The notes under the pieces are model-generated. The model did no database searches. It was not told the origin of the DNA and saw only the letters and a list, made by a program, of their open reading frames with translations. Made by a program: the position numbers and the translations under genes. A stretch of DNA of 26,679 nucleotides from Chloroflexota bacterium (lineage in GTDB: Bacteria; Chloroflexota; Anaerolineae; UBA1429), in contig JACIWY010000004.1 in the NCBI GenBank assembly GCA_014360745.1, positions 1 through 26,679 of the forward strand, given 5' to 3'. Below are positions 8,422 through 16,216 of this stretch, piece by piece (position 1 is the first letter of the stretch; the number at the start of each line of letters is the position of its first letter).

Positions 8422-9252
8422 CTATCTCCGGCCGGCCTCCCAGTAGACCAGCGCCGAGCGCACGGAGGGCGGCCAAATGTAGCGCCCGTCCTGGTAGGTC
8501 AGCCGTTCGCGCAACAGCCCACACAAATAGTCGTCGTGCTCGCTGGGCCCGCCGAGGCCCAGCTTGTTTTTGATTTCCTCCAAAGCCTCTTCCAGCGTCT
8601 CGTGACTCTGTGAGCCCCAAGCGCCGGTGTCTTCCATGAGCACGTTGGCACAGATGCCCATCTCTAACAGGATGTTATAGGCGATGACAAAATTGGGGCT
8701 GTCGTGCGGTTGGCCCCAAACGCGCCGGGCGGCCAAGGCCATGACGTTATCGGCCAGCGGGACGCGCATCAGCAACACGCAGAGTCGCCGGGTAGCTGCC
8801 TCCATGTGCCGGATAAAGCCGGGCAGATCGGGAGACATGTACATGGCATGCGCGCAGAGTGAAATATCGTGGGCCTGCACTTCTACCTCAGGCCAGCGGC
8901 CCGATAGGATGTCCACATTGGTGACCCCGGCCTCGGCTAGGTTCTCGCGCATGACCGCAATCATGGAAGGCGAAGGCTCGATAGCCGTCACCCGCCGCAC
9001 ATGCGGGGCCAAATAGATGCTCCAGGCACCGGTGCCCGCGCCGATGTCGAGCAACGTGTCGTCGGCGCGCACTTGGGAGAGCAAAAAGGCGCGGCTGGAA
9101 TCGGGCTTCTGCCAACGACGTTTGACGTCGGCGTCAAAGGTGCGAGCGCGGGTTTTCCAAGCATCGCCATGCATCTCGGCGGCGCGATGTCGGGCCGCAC
9201 GCGCCTCGACCAACTCGCGCCACAGCTTGGCCCAGTCTGTGATGCGTTCCAT
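8422..9252 (-). CDS. Class I SAM-dependent methyltransferase, last gene of Mo-hydroxylase operon
   Basis: The protein has 276 residues. ATG 9252 is chosen because it overlaps the xdhC-like stop by one base (TAATG), which is the usual sign of translational coupling; an upstream extension would run through xdhC. LLDIGAGTG at 67-75 is the SAM-binding motif I, and Glu92 in AIEPSPSM is the acidic residue after strand 2. The C-terminal half is not recognisable. The substrate is unknown. It has no obvious role in molybdenum cofactor chemistry, so it may methylate the substrate or product of the hydroxylase, or simply share the operon. Confidence 0.8.
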   Translation of the reverse strand: MERITDWAKLWRELVEARAARHRAAEMHGDAWKTRARTFDADVKRRWQKPDSSRAFLLSQVRADDTLLDIGAGTGAWSIYLAPHVRRVTAIEPSPSMIAVMRENLAEAGVTNVDILSGRWPEVEVQAHDISLCAHAMYMSPDLPGFIRHMEAATRRLCVLLMRVPLADNVMALAARRVWGQPHDSPNFVIAYNILLEMGICANVLMEDTGAWGSQSHETLEEALEEIKNKLGLGGPSEHDDYLCGLLRERLTYQDGRYIWPPSVRSALVYWEAGRR

Positions 9253-10097
9253 TAGCCCCTCCCGACCACCTCGCGCGCCAACAGGGCAGCATCCAGGCGC
9301 ATATGTCGCTGGCCTCCCTTGCCATGGCGCACCGCCTGGATCTCGGCCAGGATCGAGATGGCGATCTCGTCGGGGCTTCGCCCACCGATGTCCAAACCGA
9401 CGGGGCAATACAGCACCTCCCAGTTCACCTCTGGGCCCAGCTCTTGGGCGAGCTGGCGGATGCTCGTCTCGGCCTTTTGCCGCGAGCCGATCATGCCCAC
9501 ATAAGCGGGCCGCCAATCGGCGGACATGATCCGGCGCAACGCCACGTAATCATAGGCATGCGACGGGGTAGCGATCAAAAAGTAGCTGCCTGCGGGCACC
9601 GCCTCGTCGGCCAGGAGCGCCTCGTAATCGCCGATGAGGAGGCGATGGGCACCTTCCACAGGCCCCATGTCAGCTCGATGATCGATGACGGTGATGTAAA
9701 AGGGCAACGATTTGGCGTGTCGGGCCACAGCCCGGCCCACATGCCCGCCGCCCAAAAGATACAGGTAATGGCCATAACCCAAATAGTCATAAAAGAGCGC
9801 CGCGCGCCCGCCGCAGATCATGCCGGTGGGCTCCTCATCCAGCGCGCGCTCATCGGGGGTGAGCGCGTAACGCACCAACTCGGAACGGCGCTGTTTCAAC
9901 AACTCCAACGCATGGGCCGTGGCCGCTTTTTCCAGCGCGCCACCGCCGACGGTGCCGAGAGTGCGTCCGTCGGGATAGACCAACATCTTGGTCCCCGGCG
10001 GGGCCGGCACTGCCCCCTCGCGCTCCACCACGGTGACCAACATCGCCTCTTCGCCGTGCTCCCTCAGATGAAGGATCTGGGCAAATATCTCTTCCAC
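9252..10097 (-). CDS. XdhC/CoxI family Mo-hydroxylase maturation factor
   Basis: The protein has 281 residues and starts at GTG (GAGGGA upstream). XdhC-family proteins bind the molybdenum cofactor and help insert its sulfurated form into xanthine dehydrogenase-type enzymes. The sequence shows PPGTKMLVYPDG and GTVGGGALE near the N-terminus, a Cys-Gly-Gly at 95-97 (GMICGGRA) typical of the Moco-binding part, and a Rossmann segment LYLLGGGHVGRAVARHA (GGGHVG at 116-121). IGSRQKAE and GLDIGGRSPDEIAISILAEI close the C-terminal domain. It lies 21 nt after the MoaD-like gene and overlaps the methyltransferase start by one base, so it is clearly part of the same transcript. Confidence 0.93.
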   Translation of the reverse strand: MEEIFAQILHLREHGEEAMLVTVVEREGAVPAPPGTKMLVYPDGRTLGTVGGGALEKAATAHALELLKQRRSELVRYALTPDERALDEEPTGMICGGRAALFYDYLGYGHYLYLLGGGHVGRAVARHAKSLPFYITVIDHRADMGPVEGAHRLLIGDYEALLADEAVPAGSYFLIATPSHAYDYVALRRIMSADWRPAYVGMIGSRQKAETSIRQLAQELGPEVNWEVLYCPVGLDIGGRSPDEIAISILAEIQAVRHGKGGQRHMRLDAALLAREVVGRG

Positions 10098-10118
10098 GTC
10101 TTTAATCCCTCGGCATTT

Positions 10119-10382
10119 TTATCCGCCGCCCACCGCCGGGACGAAACGGACCTCGCTATCCCGCTCTACACGAGCACGCAAACCCAAAGAGGCCGGGCGG
10201 CCATCGACAATGGCGATCAACGCCGGATCCAATTGGCCTCCCACCAAGAGCCTTCCCGCAACGCCCGGATAGCGGGCATCGAGGTTGTGGACCAACTCGG
10301 CCAATGTCCGGCCCTCTGCTTCCACCTCGGCCTGGCCTCCGGTCAGATCTCGCATCAGCGAGGGGATGATCACGCGCGCCAT
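10119..10382 (-). CDS. MoaD/ThiS-like small sulfur-carrier protein
   Basis: This 87-residue protein has the beta-grasp pattern of the MoaD/ThiS family and ends in Val-Gly-Gly-Gly, the flexible tail whose terminal Gly-Gly is thiocarboxylated for sulfur transfer. MoaD supplies sulfur for molybdopterin dithiolene formation. It begins three bases after the large-subunit stop. A dedicated carrier in a Mo-hydroxylase operon is not usual but fits cofactor supply. A ThiS-like role or another sulfur transfer cannot be excluded, as no MoaE or MoeB homologue is in the window. Confidence 0.8.
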   Translation of the reverse strand: MARVIIPSLMRDLTGGQAEVEAEGRTLAELVHNLDARYPGVAGRLLVGGQLDPALIAIVDGRPASLGLRARVERDSEVRFVPAVGGG

Positions 10383-10385
10383 GGC

Positions 10386-12677
10386 TCAAATCACCCCCAT
10401 GCTTTCCAGAATACGGGCCGGCGTCATCGGCAGACGAGTCTGACGCGCCCCCGTCGCCCGATAAATGGCATTGGCGATGGCCGCCGGGGGCGGCACGATC
10501 GGATTCTCGCCCACGCCGCGCACGCCGTAAGGATGCTCCGGATAGGGGATCTCCAAGATCAGTGTCTCGATAGGGGGAATGTCCAACATCGTAGGCATCT
10601 TGTAATCCAAAAAGTTGGGGTTGAGCAGGTGCCCTTGCTCATCGTAGGCATAACCTTCGTAGAGCGCCCAACCGATCCCTTGCGCGGCGCCGCCCTGCAT
10701 CTGCCCTTCCACTTGTCCGGGGTGAATGGCCCGCCCCACGTCCTGCACGGCGGTGTAACGCAGCAGGCGCACGCGACCCGTCTCTATATCCACCTCCACG
10801 TCGGCGATGTGCGCGCCAAAGGCGCCGCCCCAGCGACGCACATCCACATCGCCCTTGCCGCGCACCGCGCCACCGGTGGCGCCCAGTTGGCCCGCTACCT
10901 CGGCAAAGGTCATAGTCGCGCCATCGCGCGCATGGGTGAACACACCAGCCTCGTAACGCACCTGGTCGACCTCCGTATCCCACAGGATGGCCGCGCGTTG
11001 GCGCATCTGCGCGATAACATCTCGCGCTGCGACGACCGCAGCGGTTCCGGTGGCGATCGTCGTGCGGCTCCCGCCACTGGTATCCGAATAGCCGGTCGAC
11101 TGGGTGTCGCCCATGGCCGGCCTGATCTGGGCCAGGTCGAGCCCCAACGCCTCGGCAGCCTGCATGGCGATACTGGTCCGCGTGCCGGTAATGTCCACCG
11201 AGCCCATGATCAACGACACGGTGCCGTCGTCGTTAACGCTCAAGGTGACACTGGAACGACCTCCCCAGTTGCCCCAATACCCCATGGCCACGCCACGCCC
11301 ACGACGCAACGAGCCCTCACCCCGTTCCAAGGAAGCGCGGTAATGGGGATGGTCGCGGACGGCCTCCAACACTTCGCGGGCGGCGATATGCTCAAACTTG
11401 GCGCCGTTGAGCCGTTCGCTGCCGTGGCGGACGACGTTGCGCAGGCGAAACTCGATGGGATCGAGGCCCAGCTTCTCCGCCAGTTCGTCCACCACCGCCT
11501 CGCCAGCAAAGGTGGAAGGGGTAGCGCCCGGCGCGCGGTAGGAGCCGATGCGCGGCTTGTTCACCACCACATCATAACCGTCGATGCGTCCATTGGGGAT
11601 CTCGTAGCCGGCCCAGATGCAATTGGCGCCCGATCCTACCGACGAGCCCGGATAGGCGCCAGCTTCGTAACACAGCTCGGCCTCGGCGGCCACGATGCGC
11701 CCGTCGCGCGTCGCGCCCATCTTGGCCCGTATCCAGGCGCCCGAGCTGGGCCCCGTAGCGGACAACACCTCGGCCGTCGTCATCACCAGCTTGACCGGCC
11801 GCCCTGCCTTGCGGGCCAGGATGGCGGCGGGCACTTCGACATAGCCGAGGTTTTTGCCGCCGAAAGCCCCGCCCACCTCGGTGGGCACGACGACGATCTT
11901 GGCCAGGGGATGATGCAATAGCTCGTGCACCTGGTTGCGGATGTCGAAAGCCCCCTGCGTTGTGGTATAGATCGTCAACGTGCCGCCGGCGTCCCAAACG
12001 GCCACGGCGGCATGGGGCTCTAGGTAGCCTTGATGCACCGTGGTCGTCTCAAAGATGCGTTCCACCACCACATCGGCCTCGGCAAAAGCCCGGTCAGGGT
12101 CGCCTTTGAGGAATTGAAAATGACTGGCGATGTTGCTGGGGCACTCTCCTATCCCGGCCAGCGAGCGGGTGCGCATCTCCTCATGCAGGATCGGCGCGTC
12201 CTCCGCCATAGCCCGGCGCACATCCAATACCGGTTCCAACAGCTCATATTCGACATCGATCAACCCCAAAGCCTGTTCGGCGATTTGCGGCGTACGCGCC
12301 GCCACCGCCACGATGGGATGCCCCTGATAAAGCACCTTGTCGCTGGCGAAGGTGTTGTCGCGCATGTACTTGTAATTGACATTTCCCTCACCCACCCGTT
12401 CGGTGCGGTCTGCAGCTTGGGGCAGGTCGTCGGCGGTGGCCACGGCGTAGACGCCGTCCAAGGCCTCGGCCCGACGAGTATCGAGGCGCACGATCCTCGC
12501 GTGGGCGTGGGGGCTGCGCAAAATCTTGGCATGGGCCATGCGTGGCAGGGATACATCGGGCCCAAAGATGGCCTTGCCCACCACCTTCTCCCAGGCATCG
12601 ACCCGCGATGGCCGTGAACCGACGACTCGGGTTCCCTGAATCTGGCGTTCTGGCGGCGTCTTGACGGGTGTGGTCAT
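10386..12677 (-). CDS. Molybdopterin-binding large subunit of xanthine dehydrogenase-family hydroxylase
   Basis: The protein has 763 residues, close to the usual length of the separate large subunit (CoxL/XdhA/QorL type), and has AAGGAG before the ATG. Seen motifs: GGAFGGK at 269-275 and Gln241 (TTTQGAFDIRN) around the cofactor, SYRAPGATP at 379-387, SGGSRTTIATGTA, and GVRGVGE with Glu724, the likely catalytic base. The SYRAPG loop differs from the AYxCSFR loop of aerobic CO dehydrogenase, so this is unlikely to be a CO dehydrogenase; the substrate could be a purine, aldehyde or N-heterocycle. It pairs with the 2Fe-2S subunit upstream (5-nt gap) and the FAD subunit. Substrate identity cannot be read from sequence. 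Confidence 0.95.
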   Translation of the reverse strand: MTTPVKTPPERQIQGTRVVGSRPSRVDAWEKVVGKAIFGPDVSLPRMAHAKILRSPHAHARIVRLDTRRAEALDGVYAVATADDLPQAADRTERVGEGNVNYKYMRDNTFASDKVLYQGHPIVAVAARTPQIAEQALGLIDVEYELLEPVLDVRRAMAEDAPILHEEMRTRSLAGIGECPSNIASHFQFLKGDPDRAFAEADVVVERIFETTTVHQGYLEPHAAVAVWDAGGTLTIYTTTQGAFDIRNQVHELLHHPLAKIVVVPTEVGGAFGGKNLGYVEVPAAILARKAGRPVKLVMTTAEVLSATGPSSGAWIRAKMGATRDGRIVAAEAELCYEAGAYPGSSVGSGANCIWAGYEIPNGRIDGYDVVVNKPRIGSYRAPGATPSTFAGEAVVDELAEKLGLDPIEFRLRNVVRHGSERLNGAKFEHIAAREVLEAVRDHPHYRASLERGEGSLRRGRGVAMGYWGNWGGRSSVTLSVNDDGTVSLIMGSVDITGTRTSIAMQAAEALGLDLAQIRPAMGDTQSTGYSDTSGGSRTTIATGTAAVVAARDVIAQMRQRAAILWDTEVDQVRYEAGVFTHARDGATMTFAEVAGQLGATGGAVRGKGDVDVRRWGGAFGAHIADVEVDIETGRVRLLRYTAVQDVGRAIHPGQVEGQMQGGAAQGIGWALYEGYAYDEQGHLLNPNFLDYKMPTMLDIPPIETLILEIPYPEHPYGVRGVGENPIVPPPAAIANAIYRATGARQTRLPMTPARILESMGVI

Positions 12678-12682
12678 GGCCC

Positions 12683-13180
12683 TTACTCCTTCCGTCCTAC
12701 CTCGGCAGGATACAGGCGCTCGGCAGCGGCGCGGATGGCGCGGACGATCTTGTCATAGCCCGTGCAGCGGCACAAGTTGCCCGCCATCCACTCGCGAATA
12801 CGCTGCTCGCTGGGGTTCGGCTCGCGATCCAATAGCGCTTTGGCGGCGATGATCATCCCCGGCGTGCAATAGCCGCATTGCAGGCCATCTTGCTCGACAA
12901 AACTCTGTTGGATGGGATGCAGGCCCGGCCAATCGGCCAGGCCCTCAATGGTGGTGATGCGACGCCCCTGGGCCTCGACGCCCAACACCAGGCAGGAATT
13001 GACCAGGCGCCCATCCAAAAGGACGCTGCACGCACCGCAGTTGCCATCGTTGCAGCCGTTCTTGGTGCCGGTCAACCCCAGGATGTCGCGCAAACATTCC
13101 AATAGGCTTTGCTGAGGCTCGCAGAGGAATTCGACCGGTTCGCCATTCACTATGGCAGAAACGTGGATTTTATTCACCAT
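12683..13180 (-). CDS. 2Fe-2S subunit of Mo-hydroxylase
   Basis: The protein has 165 residues. ATG 13180 (MVNKIHVS) is chosen over the longer ORF because GGAG lies nine bases upstream and homologues start at this point; the start lies inside the end of the FAD gene (11-nt overlap). Two [2Fe-2S] clusters are encoded: Cys43, Cys48, Cys51 and Cys63 (NGCNDGNCGAC) in the plant-type ferredoxin domain, and Cys102, Cys105, Cys137 and Cys139 (QCGYCTPGM, LCRCTGY) in the helical domain. It carries electrons from the Mo centre to FAD. All eight cysteines are intact. Confidence 0.96.
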   Translation of the reverse strand: MVNKIHVSAIVNGEPVEFLCEPQQSLLECLRDILGLTGTKNGCNDGNCGACSVLLDGRLVNSCLVLGVEAQGRRITTIEGLADWPGLHPIQQSFVEQDGLQCGYCTPGMIIAAKALLDREPNPSEQRIREWMAGNLCRCTGYDKIVRAIRAAAERLYPAEVGRKE

Positions 13181-14060
13181 CGATCTGCGCTCCTTTCGCT
13201 CGTTGTAAGGCATCGCGCAGGGCGCGTCGGGTCAGCACGGCCACTAGATGAAGACGCTGCAGAAACGTGCCGCGCACATCGTCGATGGGGCGGGCAGCTT
13301 CCTGGGCCAGGCGGGCAGCTTGGGCCAAAGCGGCCTCATCCGGCTCGCGGCCTATCAGCGCCTCGGCAGCCTCTTGGGCCAGAAGGGGCGTAGACGCCAC
13401 AGCGCCCAGGGCGATGCGCGCCGCCGAGATACGAGTGTAGCTTTCATCCCACCGCACCCAGGCCGCGACGCCTACCACGGCGATATCCATCTCACCTCGA
13501 GGGGTAAAGCGTAGATAGCGGGCGCCCTCGCGAGGCCCCGGTGGCGGCAGGCGCAAAGAGACCAGCAGCTCGTCCGCGGCCAGAGCGCTCCGGCCAGGCG
13601 CCAGGCAGAACGACGACACCGGCACGCTACGGCGCCCCTTCGGCCCGGCGATCTCGGCCCGCGCCTCCAGGACCATCAACGGCGGGATGGCGTCGCCGCT
13701 GGGCGAGGCGTTGCACAGGTTGCCGCCCACCGTCGCCCGTTGGCGGATCGCCGAGCCGCCAATGATCCCCGCGCCATCGACAAGTGCCGGATAGTAGGCG
13801 CGAACGGCCGGATGATCGGCGACGTCGGCGCAAGGCACCGCCGCGCCGAGGATCAGCCCTTCGGTCGGATCGTAGCGGATAGCCGTCAGCTCGGGAATAC
13901 GTTTAACATCCACCAATAGATCCGCCTGGCGCATACCCCGGCGCAGTTGCACGATCAAATCGGTGCCGCCAGCCAGCGGGCGGGCGCGCTCCCCCCACTT
14001 TTGCAGCAGGGCCACCGCTTCCTCCAACGTGGCGGGCGCTTGATACTCAAAGGGTCTCAT
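13170..14060 (-). CDS. FAD-binding subunit of Mo-hydroxylase (CoxM-like)
   Basis: This 296-residue protein has the normal length for CoxM/XdhB-type subunits. FAD-binding motifs are AGGTDLIVQLRRG (30-42) and IGGSAIRQRATVGGNLCNASP (100-120), which includes the TVGGNLC loop. The C-terminal part (PIDDVRGTFLQRLHLVAVLT) matches the CO dehydrogenase flavoprotein C-terminal domain. It starts three bases after the mocA-like gene and its last bases overlap the small-subunit start. It passes electrons to the final acceptor (NAD, quinone or ferredoxin; not determinable). Confidence 0.95.
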   Translation of the reverse strand: MRPFEYQAPATLEEAVALLQKWGERARPLAGGTDLIVQLRRGMRQADLLVDVKRIPELTAIRYDPTEGLILGAAVPCADVADHPAVRAYYPALVDGAGIIGGSAIRQRATVGGNLCNASPSGDAIPPLMVLEARAEIAGPKGRRSVPVSSFCLAPGRSALAADELLVSLRLPPPGPREGARYLRFTPRGEMDIAVVGVAAWVRWDESYTRISAARIALGAVASTPLLAQEAAEALIGREPDEAALAQAARLAQEAARPIDDVRGTFLQRLHLVAVLTRRALRDALQRAKGAQIDGE

Positions 14061-14063
14061 CCA

Positions 14064-14657
14064 TCATCCTCCTCCGGTTCTGGCCCGGAACCTGTTGAGC
14101 AGCTTCTGATAGTCCTCCAAGGTATCGATATCGAGCAAAATGCCCTCGTCCTCCACCGGCACAAGGGCCGCCTTACGGCCGGCCAGGACATCGCGCAGCG
14201 TGCTCTCCGGCGGCGCGGCCAGGATGTCGGGGATGATCTCGCTGCTGAGCAACAGTGGATGCCCCTTGCGCCCGGCATAGATGGGAATGGCGACATCGGC
14301 CTCGGTAGCCAACAGGCGCTCGTATACCGCCTGACCGACGAGGGGAATGTCAGCGGGTTGCAAGAAAAAGCGCCCGGCCCGCACGCGGGCCACGCCGACG
14401 CGCACCGAGCCGAACATATCCTCGCCCAGGTCCTCGCGCGGAGCGAACTCGACGCGGGCATAGGGCGCCAACAAGCGACGCACCGCCTCCTGATAAAAGC
14501 CCACCACGACGATGATGCGCTGCACCAGGGAGTACATCCCCTCGATGCTACGCTCGATGACCGCCTTGTCGCCCAGGGAGAGGGCCAGCTTGTAGCGTGA
14601 GCAACGACTGGAACGGCCCGCGGCCAGCACAACGGCGTCGATCTGCTCTTTGCTCAT
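14064..14657 (-). CDS. MobA-like NTP transferase (MocA-type Moco cytidylyltransferase)
   Basis: The protein has 197 residues. ATG 14657 is chosen because AGGGGAGC precedes it and MSKEQIDAVVLAAGRSSRC is the natural N-terminus; the longer ORF would need translation through the promoter. LAAGRSSRCSRYK is the nucleotide-binding loop (Lys23), though the usual Met-Gly after SxR is Cys-Ser. ADIPLV and GRKGHPLLL follow the MocA/MobA pattern. MocA adds CMP to molybdopterin to make the cytosine dinucleotide cofactor used by many Mo-hydroxylases. It is first in the operon, directly under a promoter, and its three terminal Gly codons form the ribosome site of the FAD gene. Confidence 0.87.
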   Translation of the reverse strand: MSKEQIDAVVLAAGRSSRCSRYKLALSLGDKAVIERSIEGMYSLVQRIIVVVGFYQEAVRRLLAPYARVEFAPREDLGEDMFGSVRVGVARVRAGRFFLQPADIPLVGQAVYERLLATEADVAIPIYAGRKGHPLLLSSEIIPDILAAPPESTLRDVLAGRKAALVPVEDEGILLDIDTLEDYQKLLNRFRARTGGG

Positions 14658-14697
14658 GCTCCCCTGCTTACAATTTTGCGAACCTTCTAAGGGAAAG

Positions 14698-14726
14698 AGT
14701 ATAACGATGCTATCGAGCTCTCGCAA
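14698..14726 (-). promoter_or_regulatory. Promoter of the Mo-hydroxylase operon
   Basis: On the minus strand TTGCGA (14726-14721) and TATACT (14703-14698) are separated by exactly 17 nt. Transcription would start near 14691, about 34 nt before the mocA-like ATG. Confidence 0.6.
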
Positions 14727-14779
14727 ACGCGGACCAGTACTTTGAAATCGACGCGCATATCGGGAAAGGCCGCATTGTC

Positions 14780-14807
14780 TTGCTCTCCCCGGCCGCAATC
14801 CTATAAT
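14780..14807 (+). promoter_or_regulatory. Promoter of the sulfatase gene
   Basis: TTGCTC (14780-14785) and a perfect TATAAT (14802-14807) are separated by 16 nt. Transcription would start near 14814, about 50 nt before the sulfatase ATG. It is divergent from the Mo-hydroxylase promoter about 55 nt away. Confidence 0.6.
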
Positions 14808-14865
14808 GTGTTCGCTTGCTTTTCAGGCACCCCGAACCGCATCGGCGAGAAAGGACAGCGAATCG

Positions 14866-16200
14866 ATGAGCCATAGGCCGCCCAATATTCTCTTCTTTCT
14901 GCCCGACCAGCACCGCCCCGATTGGCTAGGGCTCAACCCGGCACTGCCGCTGCGCACGCCGCATATCGACCGCTTGGCCGCCCGGGGAATCCGCTTCACC
15001 CAGGCTTTCTGCCCCTCGCCGCTTTGCGCGCCCTCGCGGGCGGCGTTGGCCTCGGGGCGAGATTACGACCGCTGTGGCGTCATCAACAATAACGACAACT
15101 ACCCTCTCGATCAGCCCACCTACTATCAAGCTTTGCGCGATGCGGGATATCGCGTGGCCGGTGTGGGCAAGTTCGACCTGCACAAAAGCCTGGCCGACCC
15201 GCAGAACCTGGATTGGCACCTGGACGGCTCGCGTCTGCTGAAGGAGTGGGGCTTTACCGAAGGCATCGACAACGAGGGCAAACTGGACGGCAGCAACGCC
15301 TACCGATTGCATGGCGGGCCGCGAGGGCCCTACCTGGCCTTTCTGCAAAGCCGCGGCTTGGCCGAGCTTTATGTGCGCGAGCATGAGATACGCAAGGAGC
15401 ATATGGACGCCTATACCACGGTGCTCCCCGACGACGCCTATTGCGACAACTGGATCGCCGAAAATGGGCTACGCTTTTTGCGCGGCTTTCCGCCAGGCCA
15501 ACCTTGGCACTTGGTGATCAATTTCACCGGCCCGCATAACCCCATGGATGTCACCGCGTCGATGCGTGAGCGCTGGCAGGATGTCAATCTGCCCCTGCCC
15601 CACGACAACGACCACCCTGATAAGGAAGGATTGCTGCGCAATCGCCAGAATTATGCCGCCATGATCGAGAATATCGACCGGCATGTGGGGCGATTCATCG
15701 CGGCGCTGCGCGAGCGCGGCGAGTTGGAGAACACGTTAATCGTCTACGCCAGCGATCACGGCGAGATGCTGGGCGACCACGGTCGTTGGGGCAAAAGCAC
15801 CTGGTACACCCCTTCGGTGGGCATCCCCCTCATCGTCGCCGGGCCTGGGCTTGTACAAGGGAGCGCGTCGGAGGCGTTAGTCAGCCTGCATGATCTCACC
15901 GCCACCTTTCTGGAACTGGCCGGCGTCGACCCATTGCCCGAGATGGACGCCCACAGCCTGCTGCCCATCCTCCAGGGACGGGCGACGACCCACCGCGACA
16001 TAGTCATCAGCGGCCTGGACGACTGGCGCATGGTCTACGATGGCCGTTACAAGCTGGTGGTCAGCAGCGAGCGCCCGCCGCTGCTCTATGATCTCACCGC
16101 CGACCCGTATGAAGACCGGAACATCGCCGACCAGCGCCCAGAGCTCGTGAGCCGTCTGCGCGAGGTGCTGGCTGCACACACCGGCTTCGTGGGCTTATAA
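14866..16200 (+). CDS. Formylglycine-dependent (type I) sulfatase
   Basis: The protein has 444 residues. ATG 14866 is chosen because AAGGA lies ten bases upstream, downstream of the mapped -10 site; the longer ORF starts at the promoter itself. The CxPSR activation motif is Cys54-Ala-Pro-Ser-Arg58, so the Cys would be converted to formylglycine by a maturase that is not in the window. Other conserved sites: Asp14/Gln15 in LPDQHRPD for calcium, GKFDLH, and Asp297/His298 in YASDHGEMLGDHG. There is no signal peptide, so it appears cytoplasmic, acting on an imported sulfated compound (or, for some family members, a phosphonate or phosphate ester). It is followed 16 nt later by the URO-D-like gene. 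Confidence 0.92.
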   Translation: MSHRPPNILFFLPDQHRPDWLGLNPALPLRTPHIDRLAARGIRFTQAFCPSPLCAPSRAALASGRDYDRCGVINNNDNYPLDQPTYYQALRDAGYRVAGVGKFDLHKSLADPQNLDWHLDGSRLLKEWGFTEGIDNEGKLDGSNAYRLHGGPRGPYLAFLQSRGLAELYVREHEIRKEHMDAYTTVLPDDAYCDNWIAENGLRFLRGFPPGQPWHLVINFTGPHNPMDVTASMRERWQDVNLPLPHDNDHPDKEGLLRNRQNYAAMIENIDRHVGRFIAALRERGELENTLIVYASDHGEMLGDHGRWGKSTWYTPSVGIPLIVAGPGLVQGSASEALVSLHDLTATFLELAGVDPLPEMDAHSLLPILQGRATTHRDIVISGLDDWRMVYDGRYKLVVSSERPPLLYDLTADPYEDRNIADQRPELVSRLREVLAAHTGFVGL

Positions 16201-16216
16201 GTGGGAGAAACGGGAA

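Noticed and set aside
9303..11921. An 872-codon open frame on the + strand
   Set aside because: It is antisense to the xdhC, MoaD and large-subunit genes, whose protein families are clear. Long antisense frames are expected from GC-rich codon use, and the product has no recognisable domain.
10386..12677. Aerobic CO dehydrogenase (CoxL form I)
   Set aside because: The active-site loop is SYRAPGATP, not AYxCSFR, so only the wider xanthine dehydrogenase family is supported.
14658..14865. tRNA or other RNA gene in intergenic gaps
   Set aside because: No cloverleaf, TTCGANTC loop or rRNA stretch was seen here or in the other gaps; this one holds only the two divergent promoters.
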